From assembly GCF_000092245.1 (NCBI RefSeq), contig NC_014166.1:744001-808000 (forward strand): DNA of 64,000 nt, written 5' to 3'. The stretch is from Arcobacter nitrofigilis DSM 7299 (GTDB lineage: Bacteria > Campylobacterota > Campylobacteria > Campylobacterales > Arcobacteraceae). Position 1 is the stretch's first letter. Each line of letters starts with the position of its first letter. The notes beneath the pieces were generated by a model, which made no database searches, was not told the DNA's origin, and saw only the letters and a list, made by a program, of their open reading frames with translations. This document shows positions 25,807 to 34,768 of this stretch, piece by piece. A program made the position numbers and the translations under genes.

Positions 25807-26460
25807 ATGAACGACCAGCCTATACTACAAGCAAAAAATATCTCTCATAAATTTGATTATGAACTTTTTAATAATGTAAATCTTTCATTAAATGAAAAAG
25901 AATCAATAGCTATTATTGGAAAAAGTGGAAGTGGTAAATCAACTTTACTTAATATAATCTCATCTCTTTTAAAGCCAGACGATGGCGAAGTGATTTTTGA
26001 AAATCAAAATATTTATACTATAAAGAATAAAAAGCTTTTAAACATAAGAAGAGAAGATTTTGGTATAATATTTCAAGCACATTATCTTTTTAGAGGTTTT
26101 ACAGCAAATGAAAACTTACAAATTGCTCAATTCTTAAGTAATGAAAAAGTTGATGAAGAACTTTTAAAAAGTTTAGATATTAATCATGTCTTGCATCAAG
26201 GTATTGGTGAATTAAGTGGTGGTCAACAGCAAAGATTATCTATTGCTAGGGTTTTAACAAAAAAACCAAAAATAATTTTTGCTGATGAACCAACAGGAAA
26301 TTTAGATAAAGATACTGCACATGATGTAATGAATACTTTATTTGAATATATAAAGTCTAATAATGCTGGATTAGTTCTTGTAACACATGAAGAAGATATC
26401 GCTTTTAAATGTGACAAGGTTTATAAACTAGTTGATTTGGAACTACAGGAGATTAAGTGA
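25807..26460 (+). CDS. ABC transporter ATP-binding protein, LolD/MacB-type, without a permease gene
   Basis: A 217-residue cytosolic ATPase. Walker A is IIGKSGSGKST near residue 39, the signature is ELSGGQQQRLSIARVL near 137, and Walker B is IIFADEPTGNLDKD near 158, with the switch His in LVTHEED. The DEPTGNLD form places it in the LolD/FtsE/MacB group. No membrane permease gene is adjacent. The next gene overlaps it by four bases as GTGA, so translation is coupled to an acidic protein of unknown role. The transported substrate, perhaps lipoprotein, is not shown by the sequence. Confidence 0.88.
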   Translation: MNDQPILQAKNISHKFDYELFNNVNLSLNEKESIAIIGKSGSGKSTLLNIISSLLKPDDGEVIFENQNIYTIKNKKLLNIRREDFGIIFQAHYLFRGFTANENLQIAQFLSNEKVDEELLKSLDINHVLHQGIGELSGGQQQRLSIARVLTKKPKIIFADEPTGNLDKDTAHDVMNTLFEYIKSNNAGLVLVTHEEDIAFKCDKVYKLVDLELQEIK

Positions 26461-27245
26461 CTTTATTGTTGATTACAAAAACAAATATGATAATCAAAAT
26501 TTTTGATTTGATATGTACTAAACTTGATATTAGACTTTTTGTTCAAGAGAGTACAAATGTTAGCAAGAAGTATGATTTTGTAATTGTTGATCAAGATTTA
26601 ATAGATGATAAATTTAATATCATCAAACAATTTACTTCAAAAATTGGTGCAATTTCAAATGAAGAATTACCTTTTGATAAATCAAGGGATTTTTTAATTT
26701 CAAGACCATTTTTACCCCATGATTTATTTACTATACTAAGTGAACAAATTTCAATAATTAGTGAAGAAGCTAAAGAAGAAAGAGAAAGTAAAAATAAATA
26801 TTCTCATGATGAAGCAGATGATGTTTCTGACTACATAGAGACCTTAGCAGATGATATTGCCTATGATATTGAAGATGAAAGTGATGAGAGTATTATTTCA
26901 ATTGCAGCACTTAAATCAGGTGGAATTTTAGATGCTGGTGAACTTGGGAAAATTAATAGTATTTTAAATGACGATGATTTACAAAAAAGTTTTGAAAAAG
27001 AGTTTGCAGATGAGACACAAATGAGTGAAACAGACTGGAAAGACCTCTCTCAAATCATTGATGATGCCCTTGGCGAAGTAAAAGAGTATGAGTTCGATTT
27101 AGATCACAAAGAGCCATATGAATTGATTTTAAGTAAATATAATATAGATGAATTAAGACCACTATTGACTAAATGCAATCAATCAATAATAGATAGACTA
27201 TCTCAAGGTGAAATTGTAGATTTAAAATTATCAATAAGTAAATAA
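26457..27245 (+). CDS. Acidic protein with a degenerate receiver-like N-terminus
   Basis: A 262-residue soluble protein that starts with GTG in a GTGA overlap. The first 95 residues have the rhythm of a response-regulator receiver: FVIVDQDLID at 41-50 sits where the phosphoacceptor strand should be, and ISRPFLPHDLFTIL at 81-94 matches the KPF region with Arg in place of the conserved Lys. The rest (about 95-262) is strongly acidic, with runs such as DEADDVSDY and DDIAYDIEDESDES, and likely partly disordered. Phosphorylation looks unlikely. The placement between an ABC ATPase and gmk does not reveal a task. Receiver ancestry is my inference from pattern, not a search. Confidence 0.7.
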   Translation: MTLLLITKTNMIIKIFDLICTKLDIRLFVQESTNVSKKYDFVIVDQDLIDDKFNIIKQFTSKIGAISNEELPFDKSRDFLISRPFLPHDLFTILSEQISIISEEAKEERESKNKYSHDEADDVSDYIETLADDIAYDIEDESDESIISIAALKSGGILDAGELGKINSILNDDDLQKSFEKEFADETQMSETDWKDLSQIIDDALGEVKEYEFDLDHKEPYELILSKYNIDELRPLLTKCNQSIIDRLSQGEIVDLKLSISK

Positions 27246-27254
27246 GGGTAAAAA

Positions 27255-27872
27255 TTGGTAAATGATAAAAAAGGTGCGATATTAATTATATCAGGACCTA
27301 GCGGTTGTGGAAAATCAACTTTATTAAAAGAAGTATATAAAGATATTGATGATTATTATTTCTCTATTTCTTCAACTACAAGAGCTCCAAGAGTTGGAGA
27401 AAAAGATGGAGTTGATTACTTCTTTATTAGTAAAGAAGAGTTTTTAAAAGATATTGAAGCTGGTTATTTTTTAGAGTGGGCAGAAGTTCATGGAAACTAT
27501 TATGGAACATCTTTAAAGCCAATTGAAAAAGCTGTGAGTGAAGGTAAACTTGCTATTTTTGATATTGATGTACAAGGTCATGATATAGCTAGAGAAAAAT
27601 TAAATGATTTAATTACTTCTGTTTTTATTACAACACCAACTTTGAGTGAACTAGAAAATAGGTTGAATAAAAGAGCAACTGATAGTAAAGAGATTATTGA
27701 AAATAGAATAAAAAATGCAAAAGATGAGATAAAACATTTTCATAAGTATGATTATTTTATAGTAAATGATGATTTAGAAAAAGCTAGTAAGCAGTTAGTA
27801 AGTATTGCAAATATTACTAGAATCAAAAGTAAACTTTTTGATCCTAAATTACCTGAGAGTTGGTTAGACTAA
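27255..27872 (+). CDS. gmk: Guanylate kinase
   Basis: Cytosolic enzyme of 205 residues that phosphorylates GMP to GDP with ATP. The P-loop is ISGPSGCGKSTLL at about residues 9-21. The GMP-binding segment SISSTTRAPRVGEKDGVDYFF near 36 and the AEVHGNYYGTS stretch near 75 are characteristic. The start is TTG at 27255 with GGGTA upstream; no earlier in-frame ATG fits. It ends four bases into the convergent EAL gene. Confidence 0.97.
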   Translation: MVNDKKGAILIISGPSGCGKSTLLKEVYKDIDDYYFSISSTTRAPRVGEKDGVDYFFISKEEFLKDIEAGYFLEWAEVHGNYYGTSLKPIEKAVSEGKLAIFDIDVQGHDIAREKLNDLITSVFITTPTLSELENRLNKRATDSKEIIENRIKNAKDEIKHFHKYDYFIVNDDLEKASKQLVSIANITRIKSKLFDPKLPESWLD

Positions 27873-27892
27873 ATCTTATCTTTACTCTCAGG
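27852..27892. terminator. Hairpin across the convergent gmk and EAL-gene ends
   Basis: CCTGAGAGT (27852-27860) and ACTCTCAGG (27884-27892) are exact reverse complements and flank both stop codons. On the plus strand TTTT follows. The arms lie inside the 3' coding ends of the two genes. Confidence 0.5.
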
Positions 27893-29503
27893 TTTTCCAA
27901 AGTGATAACCTTGACAGTAATCAATATTTAACTCTTTGATTTTTTCATAAATTTCTTCTGATGATACAAATTCTGCAACAGTTTTAAATCCAAATTTCTT
28001 AGAGAAATCTGCAATTGTTTCAACAATAATTTGTTGGTTTTTAGAAGTATCAATATTTTTTATTAGAGAACCATCTATTTTTACAAAGTCAATATTTAAA
28101 TTTGTAAGCATGTTAAAGTTAGAGTATCCAGCACCAAAATCATCAACACCTACACTACAACCTAAAGATTTAACCTTATCAATAAATGTTGTAACTGTGG
28201 CAAAGTTATTTATCTCTTCTGATTCTAATATCTCAAACTCTAAAAGATGAACAAACTCTTTATTTTCTTCTAGGGTATCATATATTTTTTTAGTTGTTTT
28301 AGTATTTGTAATATCATCAAATGAGATATTAACCGCAACTCTTTTTTTCTGCTCTTTTATTAATCCAATAGCTTCTAATAACATTATTTCTATAATGTAA
28401 GAGTATAATTTTGCTTTTTTTGCTATATCTAAAAATTTAATAGGAGCAATTACTTCACCTTGTTCATTTATATATCTAATAAGTGCTTCATATTTATATA
28501 TTTCTTGGGTTTGTGTATTTACAATTGGTTGATAAAATGCTACAAATAAGCCTTCTTTCAAACCTTTTTTTACTTCTTTTACCCATTTTATATTATCTTC
28601 AAAAGATTCTTGAATATTAAAAGAGTTATCATAAACTAAGATTTGTTCAAATCTTTTTCTCGCATAATTAATAACTCTTTCAGTGTATTTGTAAGCTAAT
28701 TTATTGTCAGCACAAGCAATACCAATAGTAACATTTAAATCAATCTCATTTTCGTCAATAAAAATAGCATTTTCTTCAATATGATTTGCAAATTTTTCAC
28801 AAAGAATTTCAAACTCCTTGATATCCATTGCATAATCTTTTGCCACAACTGCAAACTTATCAGACTCTATTCTATAAACTCTGTAATCATCAGAAGAGAA
28901 GAACTGTTTTATTATCATAGAGAATTGAATTAATAGTTTATTACCGTTATCTTCCCCAAAAAGATCATTGATAGTTGAAAATTTATCGATATTAATAAGT
29001 GCCATTAAATCTTGAGCAGTTAAATCTAAATCTTTTTTTAGTTTATTTCTGTTTGGTAGTCTTGTAAGTTTATCAACATATAAATCTTTTAATTCATGGT
29101 AAAGTAATGATTGGCTCATCACTTGTAAAAGTTTTTTCATATCAATTGGTTTTAATATATATTTATCAACTCCAATATCAATGGCTTCTAATAAGTATTC
29201 TGTATTTGAAAAAGCAGTTGCTACAATAATAGGAATATTTGGATTTATTTTTTTTATCTCTTTAATCATATCTAAGCCATTCATTTGTGGCATATTTACA
29301 TCTGTGATGATTAAATCGATTTCTTCCTCATGTTTTTTAAAAAGCTCTAAGCCCTCAAGCCCATTTTCTGCTACAAATTGTTTGTTTGTAAAACCTTTTA
29401 GTATGTTTAGAGTTATGTCCCTTAAGGATTTTTCATCTTCCGCATATAAAATCGTAATATTTTTTAAAATTGAAATATTATTAATCATTAACCTAAACTC
29501 CAA
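27869..29503 (-). CDS. Response regulator with degenerate GGDEF and EAL output
   Basis: A 544-residue cytosolic signalling protein. A receiver domain (about 10-125) has EDE, the phosphoacceptor in LIITDVNMPQ and Lys in ILKPIDM. A GGDEF-type domain (about 145-290) has RIESDKF where RxGGDEF is expected, so it is unlikely to make c-di-GMP. The EAL domain (about 305-535) keeps EALIR, NISFDD, LEILESEE, DDFGAGYSN, KIDGSLI and GKPE, consistent with a c-di-GMP phosphodiesterase, although VAEFVS replaces the usual VAEGVE. No kinase gene is adjacent, so it is an orphan regulator. It is divergent from ccoI. Confidence 0.88.
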   Translation of the reverse strand: MEFRLMINNISILKNITILYAEDEKSLRDITLNILKGFTNKQFVAENGLEGLELFKKHEEEIDLIITDVNMPQMNGLDMIKEIKKINPNIPIIVATAFSNTEYLLEAIDIGVDKYILKPIDMKKLLQVMSQSLLYHELKDLYVDKLTRLPNRNKLKKDLDLTAQDLMALINIDKFSTINDLFGEDNGNKLLIQFSMIIKQFFSSDDYRVYRIESDKFAVVAKDYAMDIKEFEILCEKFANHIEENAIFIDENEIDLNVTIGIACADNKLAYKYTERVINYARKRFEQILVYDNSFNIQESFEDNIKWVKEVKKGLKEGLFVAFYQPIVNTQTQEIYKYEALIRYINEQGEVIAPIKFLDIAKKAKLYSYIIEIMLLEAIGLIKEQKKRVAVNISFDDITNTKTTKKIYDTLEENKEFVHLLEFEILESEEINNFATVTTFIDKVKSLGCSVGVDDFGAGYSNFNMLTNLNIDFVKIDGSLIKNIDTSKNQQIIVETIADFSKKFGFKTVAEFVSSEEIYEKIKELNIDYCQGYHFGKPESKDKI

Positions 29504-29585
29504 AACTAATAAGATATAATATAGATTGTATTATAACTAAATAGTAACATAAATAAATTAAATAAAAAGAACTTTAGGAATATTA

Positions 29586-32024
29586 GTGTCAAAAGTAAAG
29601 TGTAATCACTGTCATTTGGAATTCAGTGAAAGTATAATGATAAAAGAAGAAGAGTTGAATTTTTGTTGTAAAGGTTGTCAAGGAGTTTATCATCTCTTAC
29701 AAGATCAAAATCTTGATTCATTTTATGATAAATTAGGAAGTAAAACTATTCAACCTCCTTTAGAAGTGAGTAGTGATTTAAATAAATTTGATACACAAAG
29801 TTTTGAAAAAATCTATGTAACAGAAGATGAAAATGGCTATAAAAAAGTTGATTTGATTATTGAGGGAATCCATTGTGCTGCATGTATTTGGCTAAATGAA
29901 AAAGTTTTATATAACACAGATGGAATAATTGATGCAAATATTAATTTTACAAATAATAAAGCAAAAGTAGTTTGGAATAGTAAAAAAATAGCCCTATCAC
30001 AAATAATAGAAAAAATTAGAAGTATAGGTTATAACGCCTTTGCTTATAACTCTAAAATAGCTGACGAAAAGGCATCATTAGCAAAAAGAGATTATTTTAT
30101 AAGAATGATGGTGGCAGTTTTTGCAACAATGAATATTATGATGTTATCAGTTGGGAAATATACAGGTTTTTTTACTGGTATTACTCCTGAAGTTAAACAT
30201 TTGATGAATTTAGGTGAGTTTATATTAGCTACACCTGTTCTTTTTTATAGTGGATGGATTTTTTATAGGGGCGCTTATTATGGCTTAAAAAATCGTATTT
30301 TAAATATGGATTTTTTAGTAAGTGTTGGAGCAACTTTTACATATATTTATTCAGTATTTATACTTTTTGGGTTAAAGGGTGAGAGTTATTTTGACTCTGT
30401 TAGTATGATTATTACTTTTGTTTTAGTAGGGAAATATCTTGAAGTACTTGGTAAAAAATCTGCAGTTGATACTCTTGATACAATAAAAAGTCAAATACCT
30501 TTAGAAACTACACTTATAAAAGATGGAAATAAAATAGAAGTATCTGTAGAAGATATACAAATTGGTGATATAGTAGAATTAAAAACAGGTGATAAAGCAA
30601 GTGTTGATGGAATAATTATTAAAGGTGAGAGTTCATTTGATGAGTCATCGATTTCTGGTGAATCCTTGCCTATTTATAAAAAAGTTGATGATGTAATTTA
30701 TTCAGGAACATTAAATCAAGACTCACTTGTACAATATAGAGTTACAAAAACTTTTAAAGACTCGACTTTAAACTCTATTGTTACTTTATTAGAAGATTCA
30801 CTTGCCTCAAAACCAAAAATAGAGCACAAAGCAAATGAGATATCAAAAGGATTTTCTGTAATGATTTTGACTTTGTCAATTCTTACTTTTTTTGTTTGGT
30901 ATTATTTTGGTATTAATTTAGGTTTTGATTATGATGGAGTTAACCATTTTGAAAAATCATTTATCGTAGCAATTTCAGTTATTGTGATAGCTTGTCCTTG
31001 TGCTTTAGCCCTTGCTACTCCAATTGCAAGTTTAATTGGAATATCTGAGTTAGCAAAAAAAGGTTTACTTTTTAAAGAAGCAAAATTTATTGAAGAGTTA
31101 GCTCGAACTACTAAATTAGTGGTTGATAAAACAGGAACGATTACCAATGGAAAATTATCTATTGTAAAAGCACAAATTTTAGATGAAAATATTCATAAGT
31201 TAGATTTATTATACTCGTTATTAGATAGTTCTACTCATCCAATTAGTATCTCAATAAAAGAGTATTTGAAAAATCATTACAAAGACTTGAGTTTGAAGAA
31301 TTTAATAAATGTTAAAACATTACAAGCAAAAGGTATGTTTGCAAAATATAAAAACTTGGAAGATAAAGAGTTTGAAATTCTTGGTGGAAATCAAAAACTT
31401 ATTGAAGAGTTTGGTATAAAATATAAATTTGATTCTCAAAATTCTGTATATATTTTTGCTATAAATAAAAAAGTAATTGCAACATTTGAGTTAAAAGATG
31501 AAATAAAAGATTTTGCAAAAGAGTTTGTAAGTGATTCTTTAAAAAATAATATTGATGTTATAATGTTAACTGGTGATAATGAAAATGTAGCGAATTATAT
31601 TGCAAATGAAGTTGGAATCAAAACTGTTGTTGCAAATATAAATCCAATACAAAAAGCAAAATATATTAATAAGTTAAAAGAAGAAGGTCATACTGTTGTA
31701 ATGGCAGGAGATGGAGTTAATGATTCAGTAGCCCTAAGTAGTGCAAATGTTTCAATTGCTATGGGAAATGGTGCTGATATTTCTATTGCTGTATCGGATA
31801 TTGTTTTATTGAATAATTCATTGGAAAGTTTAAATCAAGCTTTTATTATCTCTAGAAAAACATATAAATTTATAAAACAAAATTTAACAATATCTTTGAT
31901 ATATAATTTAGTTACAATTCCCCTAGCAATGGCAGGATTTGTAATACCACTAGTTGCTGCATTATCGATGAGTTTAAGTTCATTAATAGTTGTTGCAAAC
32001 TCACTTAGAATAAAAGGAAAATAG
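29586..32024 (+). CDS. ccoI: Copper-type P1B ATPase for cbb3 oxidase assembly
   Basis: An 812-residue inner-membrane heavy-metal ATPase, most likely CcoI/FixI, which supplies copper for cbb3 cytochrome oxidase. The N-terminus has the extra Cys-rich domain of this subgroup (Cys6, Cys9, Cys27, Cys28, Cys31). A metal-binding HMA domain follows with CAAC at about 97-100. The transmembrane metal site is CPC at 470-472 (IACPCALALATP), the phosphorylated Asp is Asp514 in DKTGT, and MLTGDNE and AGDGVNDSVAL form the hinge. The start codon is GTG at 29586. The stop is followed directly by ccoS, which supports the CcoI assignment over a general CopA exporter. The structural ccoNOQP genes are not in this window. 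Confidence 0.92.
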   Translation: MSKVKCNHCHLEFSESIMIKEEELNFCCKGCQGVYHLLQDQNLDSFYDKLGSKTIQPPLEVSSDLNKFDTQSFEKIYVTEDENGYKKVDLIIEGIHCAACIWLNEKVLYNTDGIIDANINFTNNKAKVVWNSKKIALSQIIEKIRSIGYNAFAYNSKIADEKASLAKRDYFIRMMVAVFATMNIMMLSVGKYTGFFTGITPEVKHLMNLGEFILATPVLFYSGWIFYRGAYYGLKNRILNMDFLVSVGATFTYIYSVFILFGLKGESYFDSVSMIITFVLVGKYLEVLGKKSAVDTLDTIKSQIPLETTLIKDGNKIEVSVEDIQIGDIVELKTGDKASVDGIIIKGESSFDESSISGESLPIYKKVDDVIYSGTLNQDSLVQYRVTKTFKDSTLNSIVTLLEDSLASKPKIEHKANEISKGFSVMILTLSILTFFVWYYFGINLGFDYDGVNHFEKSFIVAISVIVIACPCALALATPIASLIGISELAKKGLLFKEAKFIEELARTTKLVVDKTGTITNGKLSIVKAQILDENIHKLDLLYSLLDSSTHPISISIKEYLKNHYKDLSLKNLINVKTLQAKGMFAKYKNLEDKEFEILGGNQKLIEEFGIKYKFDSQNSVYIFAINKKVIATFELKDEIKDFAKEFVSDSLKNNIDVIMLTGDNENVANYIANEVGIKTVVANINPIQKAKYINKLKEEGHTVVMAGDGVNDSVALSSANVSIAMGNGADISIAVSDIVLLNNSLESLNQAFIISRKTYKFIKQNLTISLIYNLVTIPLAMAGFVIPLVAALSMSLSSLIVVANSLRIKGK

Positions 32025-32252
32025 ATGATAGGAAGTACGCTTTTGATGATGTTAGTTGTTGGGTTAATTGTTTCATTTGCAATTTTAGGTATGTTTATTT
32101 GGGGTGCAAAAACTGGACAATTTGATGATACTAATAAAATGATGGATGGGTTACTTTTTGACTCACAAGAAGATTTAAATGATGCAATTAGCAGAGAGAA
32201 TAAAAAAGAACAAGAAAATGAAGAGCAAAAAAAAAGTAAGCCAAAAAATTGA
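32025..32252 (+). CDS. ccoS: cbb3-type cytochrome oxidase assembly protein CcoS
   Basis: A 75-residue membrane protein with one helix (about 5-25) then GAKTGQFDD, the CcoS hallmark, and a charged Glu/Lys tail. CcoS is required for cofactor insertion into cbb3 oxidase. It begins with ATG directly after the ccoI stop with no spacer. The charged tail is longer than in many CcoS proteins. Confidence 0.92.
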   Translation: MIGSTLLMMLVVGLIVSFAILGMFIWGAKTGQFDDTNKMMDGLLFDSQEDLNDAISRENKKEQENEEQKKSKPKN

Positions 32253-32260
32253 CTTACTTT
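32230..32260 (-). terminator. Terminator of the cytochrome c gene, overlapping the ccoS end
   Basis: AAAGTAAG (32233-32240) and CTTACTTT (32253-32260) form an 8-bp stem around a 12-nt loop. On the minus strand the stem is followed by a T run, so it fits the gene ending at 32280 best. It could also slow transcription after ccoS on the plus strand. Confidence 0.6.
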
Positions 32261-32279
32261 AAGAAGTTGTAAAAAATGA

Positions 32280-32561
32280 TTATAATTTAGAAATTTTTTC
32301 AGCGATTTCTTTAATATCAGCATCAGAAAGTCTAGCAACTTGACCTTTCATAACACCTTTCATAGCACCACCATAAGTTCCAGCTTTATAACCTTTAAGA
32401 GCTTTTTCAACTTTTGCCACTGACCAACCTTTAACAATTTGAGATTTTCCTAAAGCAGATTTCTCAAAGTTTGCACCATGGCATCCTGCACATGCAGTTG
32501 TATTTGCAGCTGCAAAAAGTGATGCTGCAGCAATCACTGTTCCTAAAACTATTTTTTTCAT
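32280..32561 (-). CDS. Periplasmic cytochrome c553
   Basis: A 93-residue small c-type cytochrome. A signal peptide (MKKIVLGTVIAAASLFAA) is followed by the haem site CAGCH at Cys24-Cys27-His28. A likely axial Met lies in the GAMKGVMKGQV segment, which matches class I c553 proteins. It would carry electrons in the periplasm, probably to cbb3 oxidase. AAGGAGAAC precedes the ATG. It is monocistronic, next to ccoIS on the other strand. Confidence 0.93.
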   Translation of the reverse strand: MKKIVLGTVIAAASLFAAANTTACAGCHGANFEKSALGKSQIVKGWSVAKVEKALKGYKAGTYGGAMKGVMKGQVARLSDADIKEIAEKISKL

Positions 32562-32691
32562 TTGTTCTCCTTGAAATTTGAAGCTTAATTTTACCTATAA
32601 TTTCTTTTTATTAGCTTAGATTTTTTTCTAAATAACTTTATATAAAGTCTATTTATAATATAGTTAATAAATTATTAATATTAGGTATAAA

Positions 32692-33291
32692 ATGGATACT
32701 AATGAGTTTGTTCTTCAAATAAAAGAGTTAAGTTTTGGATATAAAAAAAGCAAATTAATTTATAATAATTTTTCTTTAAATTTAAAAAAATCAGAAGTTA
32801 AATCAATTGTTGGAGCTAGTGGAAGTGGAAAAAGTACCCTTTTTGAATTAATTACAAAATCATTAAAGCCTTTAAAAGGGCAGATAACTTCATCTAAAAT
32901 AGCTTCAATTTATCAAGACCCTTATAGCTCCTTTCATCCTACATATTCAATACTTGAGCAAATAAATGACGTAGTATCTAATATAGATAAAGATGAATTA
33001 AATTCTTTACTGGAAGAATTAAGCTTAGATTATGACTTGATATTAAATAGACCACATAAATTAAGTGGTGGGCAACTTCAAAGATGTTCAATCCTTCGTG
33101 CACTTTTGATGAAGCCAGAACTTTTGTTAGTTGATGAAGCAACTTCTGCTTTAGATAACATAATCGCACTTGATGTTATGAAGTTGGTATTGAAATTTTT
33201 ACCTAATTATGGAATACTTCTAATAACTCATGATATGCATTTAGCATCTTGGTGTAGTGATGAAATAATAAAATTGGATACTTATGAATGA
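32692..33291 (+). CDS. ABC-type ATPase, oligopeptide/nickel type, without permease genes
   Basis: A 199-residue cytosolic ATPase. Walker A is VGASGSGKSTLF near residue 43, the Q loop is SIYQDPYSSFHP near 76, the signature KLSGGQLQRCSILRALLM near 125, Walker B LLLVDEATSALDNI near 147, and the switch His is in LITHDM. QDPYSSFHP is the style of DppF/NikE subunits. It is shorter than those (usually 250 or more residues) because the C-terminal oligopeptide extension is missing. Its 3' end overlaps hemH by 8 bases. The substrate is unknown and no permease is adjacent. Confidence 0.87.
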   Translation: MDTNEFVLQIKELSFGYKKSKLIYNNFSLNLKKSEVKSIVGASGSGKSTLFELITKSLKPLKGQITSSKIASIYQDPYSSFHPTYSILEQINDVVSNIDKDELNSLLEELSLDYDLILNRPHKLSGGQLQRCSILRALLMKPELLLVDEATSALDNIIALDVMKLVLKFLPNYGILLITHDMHLASWCSDEIIKLDTYE

Positions 33292-34213
33292 AAATAAAAA
33301 AGCCTTAATTCTTTTAAATATGGGTGGACCAAGGGATAAAGATGAATTGGAGATGTTTTTAAGAAATATGTTTAATGATAAAAATATCATTACTGTAAAA
33401 AGTGATATTTTAAGATCTTTTATAGCTTCAATGATTGTGTTAAGTAGAAAAAACTCTGCTTGGAAAAATTATGAAGCTATTGGTGGCTCTTCTCCTATTA
33501 ATAAACTAACTGAAGATTTAGTTGATAAATTAAATAAAACTTTTGAAGATTTTGAAGTATTTCAAGTGATGAGGTATACTCCACCTTTTGCTGCTAAATG
33601 TGTACAACAATTGAAACAAAAAGGTATAGAAGAAGTTATTCTTCTACCTTTATACCCCCAATACTCGACGACAACTACAAAATCTTCTGTGGAAGATTTT
33701 ATGTCAGTAGCAAAAAATGATTTTAAAGTAAGAGTAATAGAACCTTTTTATAAAAATGAAAAATTTAATGATAAAGTTACTAATGACATAATAAGTAGTG
33801 TTGAAGATACAAAGTTATACAATTTGATTTTTTCAGCACATGGCTTACCCCAAAAAATAGTAGATGCTGGGGATCCATATGAAAAACAAGTAAATGAACA
33901 TGTAAAAATTTTATCTGAAATATTTAAAAACAAAGAAATAGAATTTGAATCAATTTCTTTAGCATATCAATCTAAAGTTGGACCATTAAAATGGCTAACT
34001 CCATCTTTAGAAGATAGATTAAAAGAGTTAAAAGATAAAAATGTACTTATTTATCCAATTGCTTTTATAGTAGATAATTCTGAAACTATGTTTGAACTAC
34101 ATATTGAATATGAAGAAATAGCAAAAGAGTTAGGAATAAATGAGTATAAAGTAGTTAGTTGTGTAAATGATAGTGATGAATTTATAAATGTGATAGAAGA
34201 GTTGATACAATAA
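33284..34213 (+). CDS. hemH: Ferrochelatase
   Basis: Inserts Fe2+ into protoporphyrin IX to make protohaem, 309 residues. Family sequences are LLNMGGPRDKDELEMFLRNM near residue 11, LPLYPQYSTTTTKSS near 125, the metal-ligand region FSAHGLPQKIVDAGDPY near 183, YQSKVGPLKWLTP near 230 and a conserved Glu in DNSETMFELHIEY. It overlaps the ABC ATPase gene by 8 bases and has AMMECR1 and MEMO family genes after it. Confidence 0.97.
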   Translation: MNENKKALILLNMGGPRDKDELEMFLRNMFNDKNIITVKSDILRSFIASMIVLSRKNSAWKNYEAIGGSSPINKLTEDLVDKLNKTFEDFEVFQVMRYTPPFAAKCVQQLKQKGIEEVILLPLYPQYSTTTTKSSVEDFMSVAKNDFKVRVIEPFYKNEKFNDKVTNDIISSVEDTKLYNLIFSAHGLPQKIVDAGDPYEKQVNEHVKILSEIFKNKEIEFESISLAYQSKVGPLKWLTPSLEDRLKELKDKNVLIYPIAFIVDNSETMFELHIEYEEIAKELGINEYKVVSCVNDSDEFINVIEELIQ

Positions 34214-34222
34214 GGGGTAATA

Positions 34223-34768
34223 ATGTCTAATTCCATAATTTTAGAAATAGCAAGAGATGCGATAGAAGAAGAACTTTTTGATAAAGCAAAAATCGACAGA
34301 GTTGATTTAGAAGCAAGTTATGATTTACTAAATGAACAAAGAGCCTGTTTTGTGACCCTTTATTCTGATGGAAGATTAAGGGGATGTATTGGTTCTTTAT
34401 TTCCTACACGAAAACTAATAGATGATATTGTTGTAAATGCACAAAATGCAGCTTTTAGAGACTTTAGATTTCAACCTTTATCAAAAAAAGAGTTTGCTAA
34501 TGTAGAAATAGAAGTATCTCTTTTATCTATTCCTAAAATTGTAATTTATGATTCAATTGAAGAGTTAAGAGAAAAGATTAGACCAAATATTGATGGTGTT
34601 ATTTTAAAGCAAGAACAAAATCAAGCAACATTTTTACCCCAAGTTTGGGAAGATTTACCAACTTTTGATGAGTTTTTTGAACAGCTTAGTTTAAAAGCTG
34701 GATTAGATATTGATTCACTTACTCACTTCCCTGAAATTTTTACATATCAAGTAGAAAAGGTAAAATGA
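34223..34768 (+). CDS. AMMECR1-domain protein (AmmeMemoRadiSam system A)
   Basis: A 181-residue cytosolic protein. LRGCIGSLFPTR near residue 51 is the hallmark LRGCIG motif of AMMECR1 proteins, and the segment NAAFRDFRFQPLSKKE is typical too. In many genomes it belongs with a MEMO protein and a radical SAM enzyme. The MEMO gene follows with a 4-base overlap (ATGA); the radical SAM gene is not adjacent. The chemistry of the system is not established. Confidence 0.88.
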   Translation: MSNSIILEIARDAIEEELFDKAKIDRVDLEASYDLLNEQRACFVTLYSDGRLRGCIGSLFPTRKLIDDIVVNAQNAAFRDFRFQPLSKKEFANVEIEVSLLSIPKIVIYDSIEELREKIRPNIDGVILKQEQNQATFLPQVWEDLPTFDEFFEQLSLKAGLDIDSLTHFPEIFTYQVEKVK

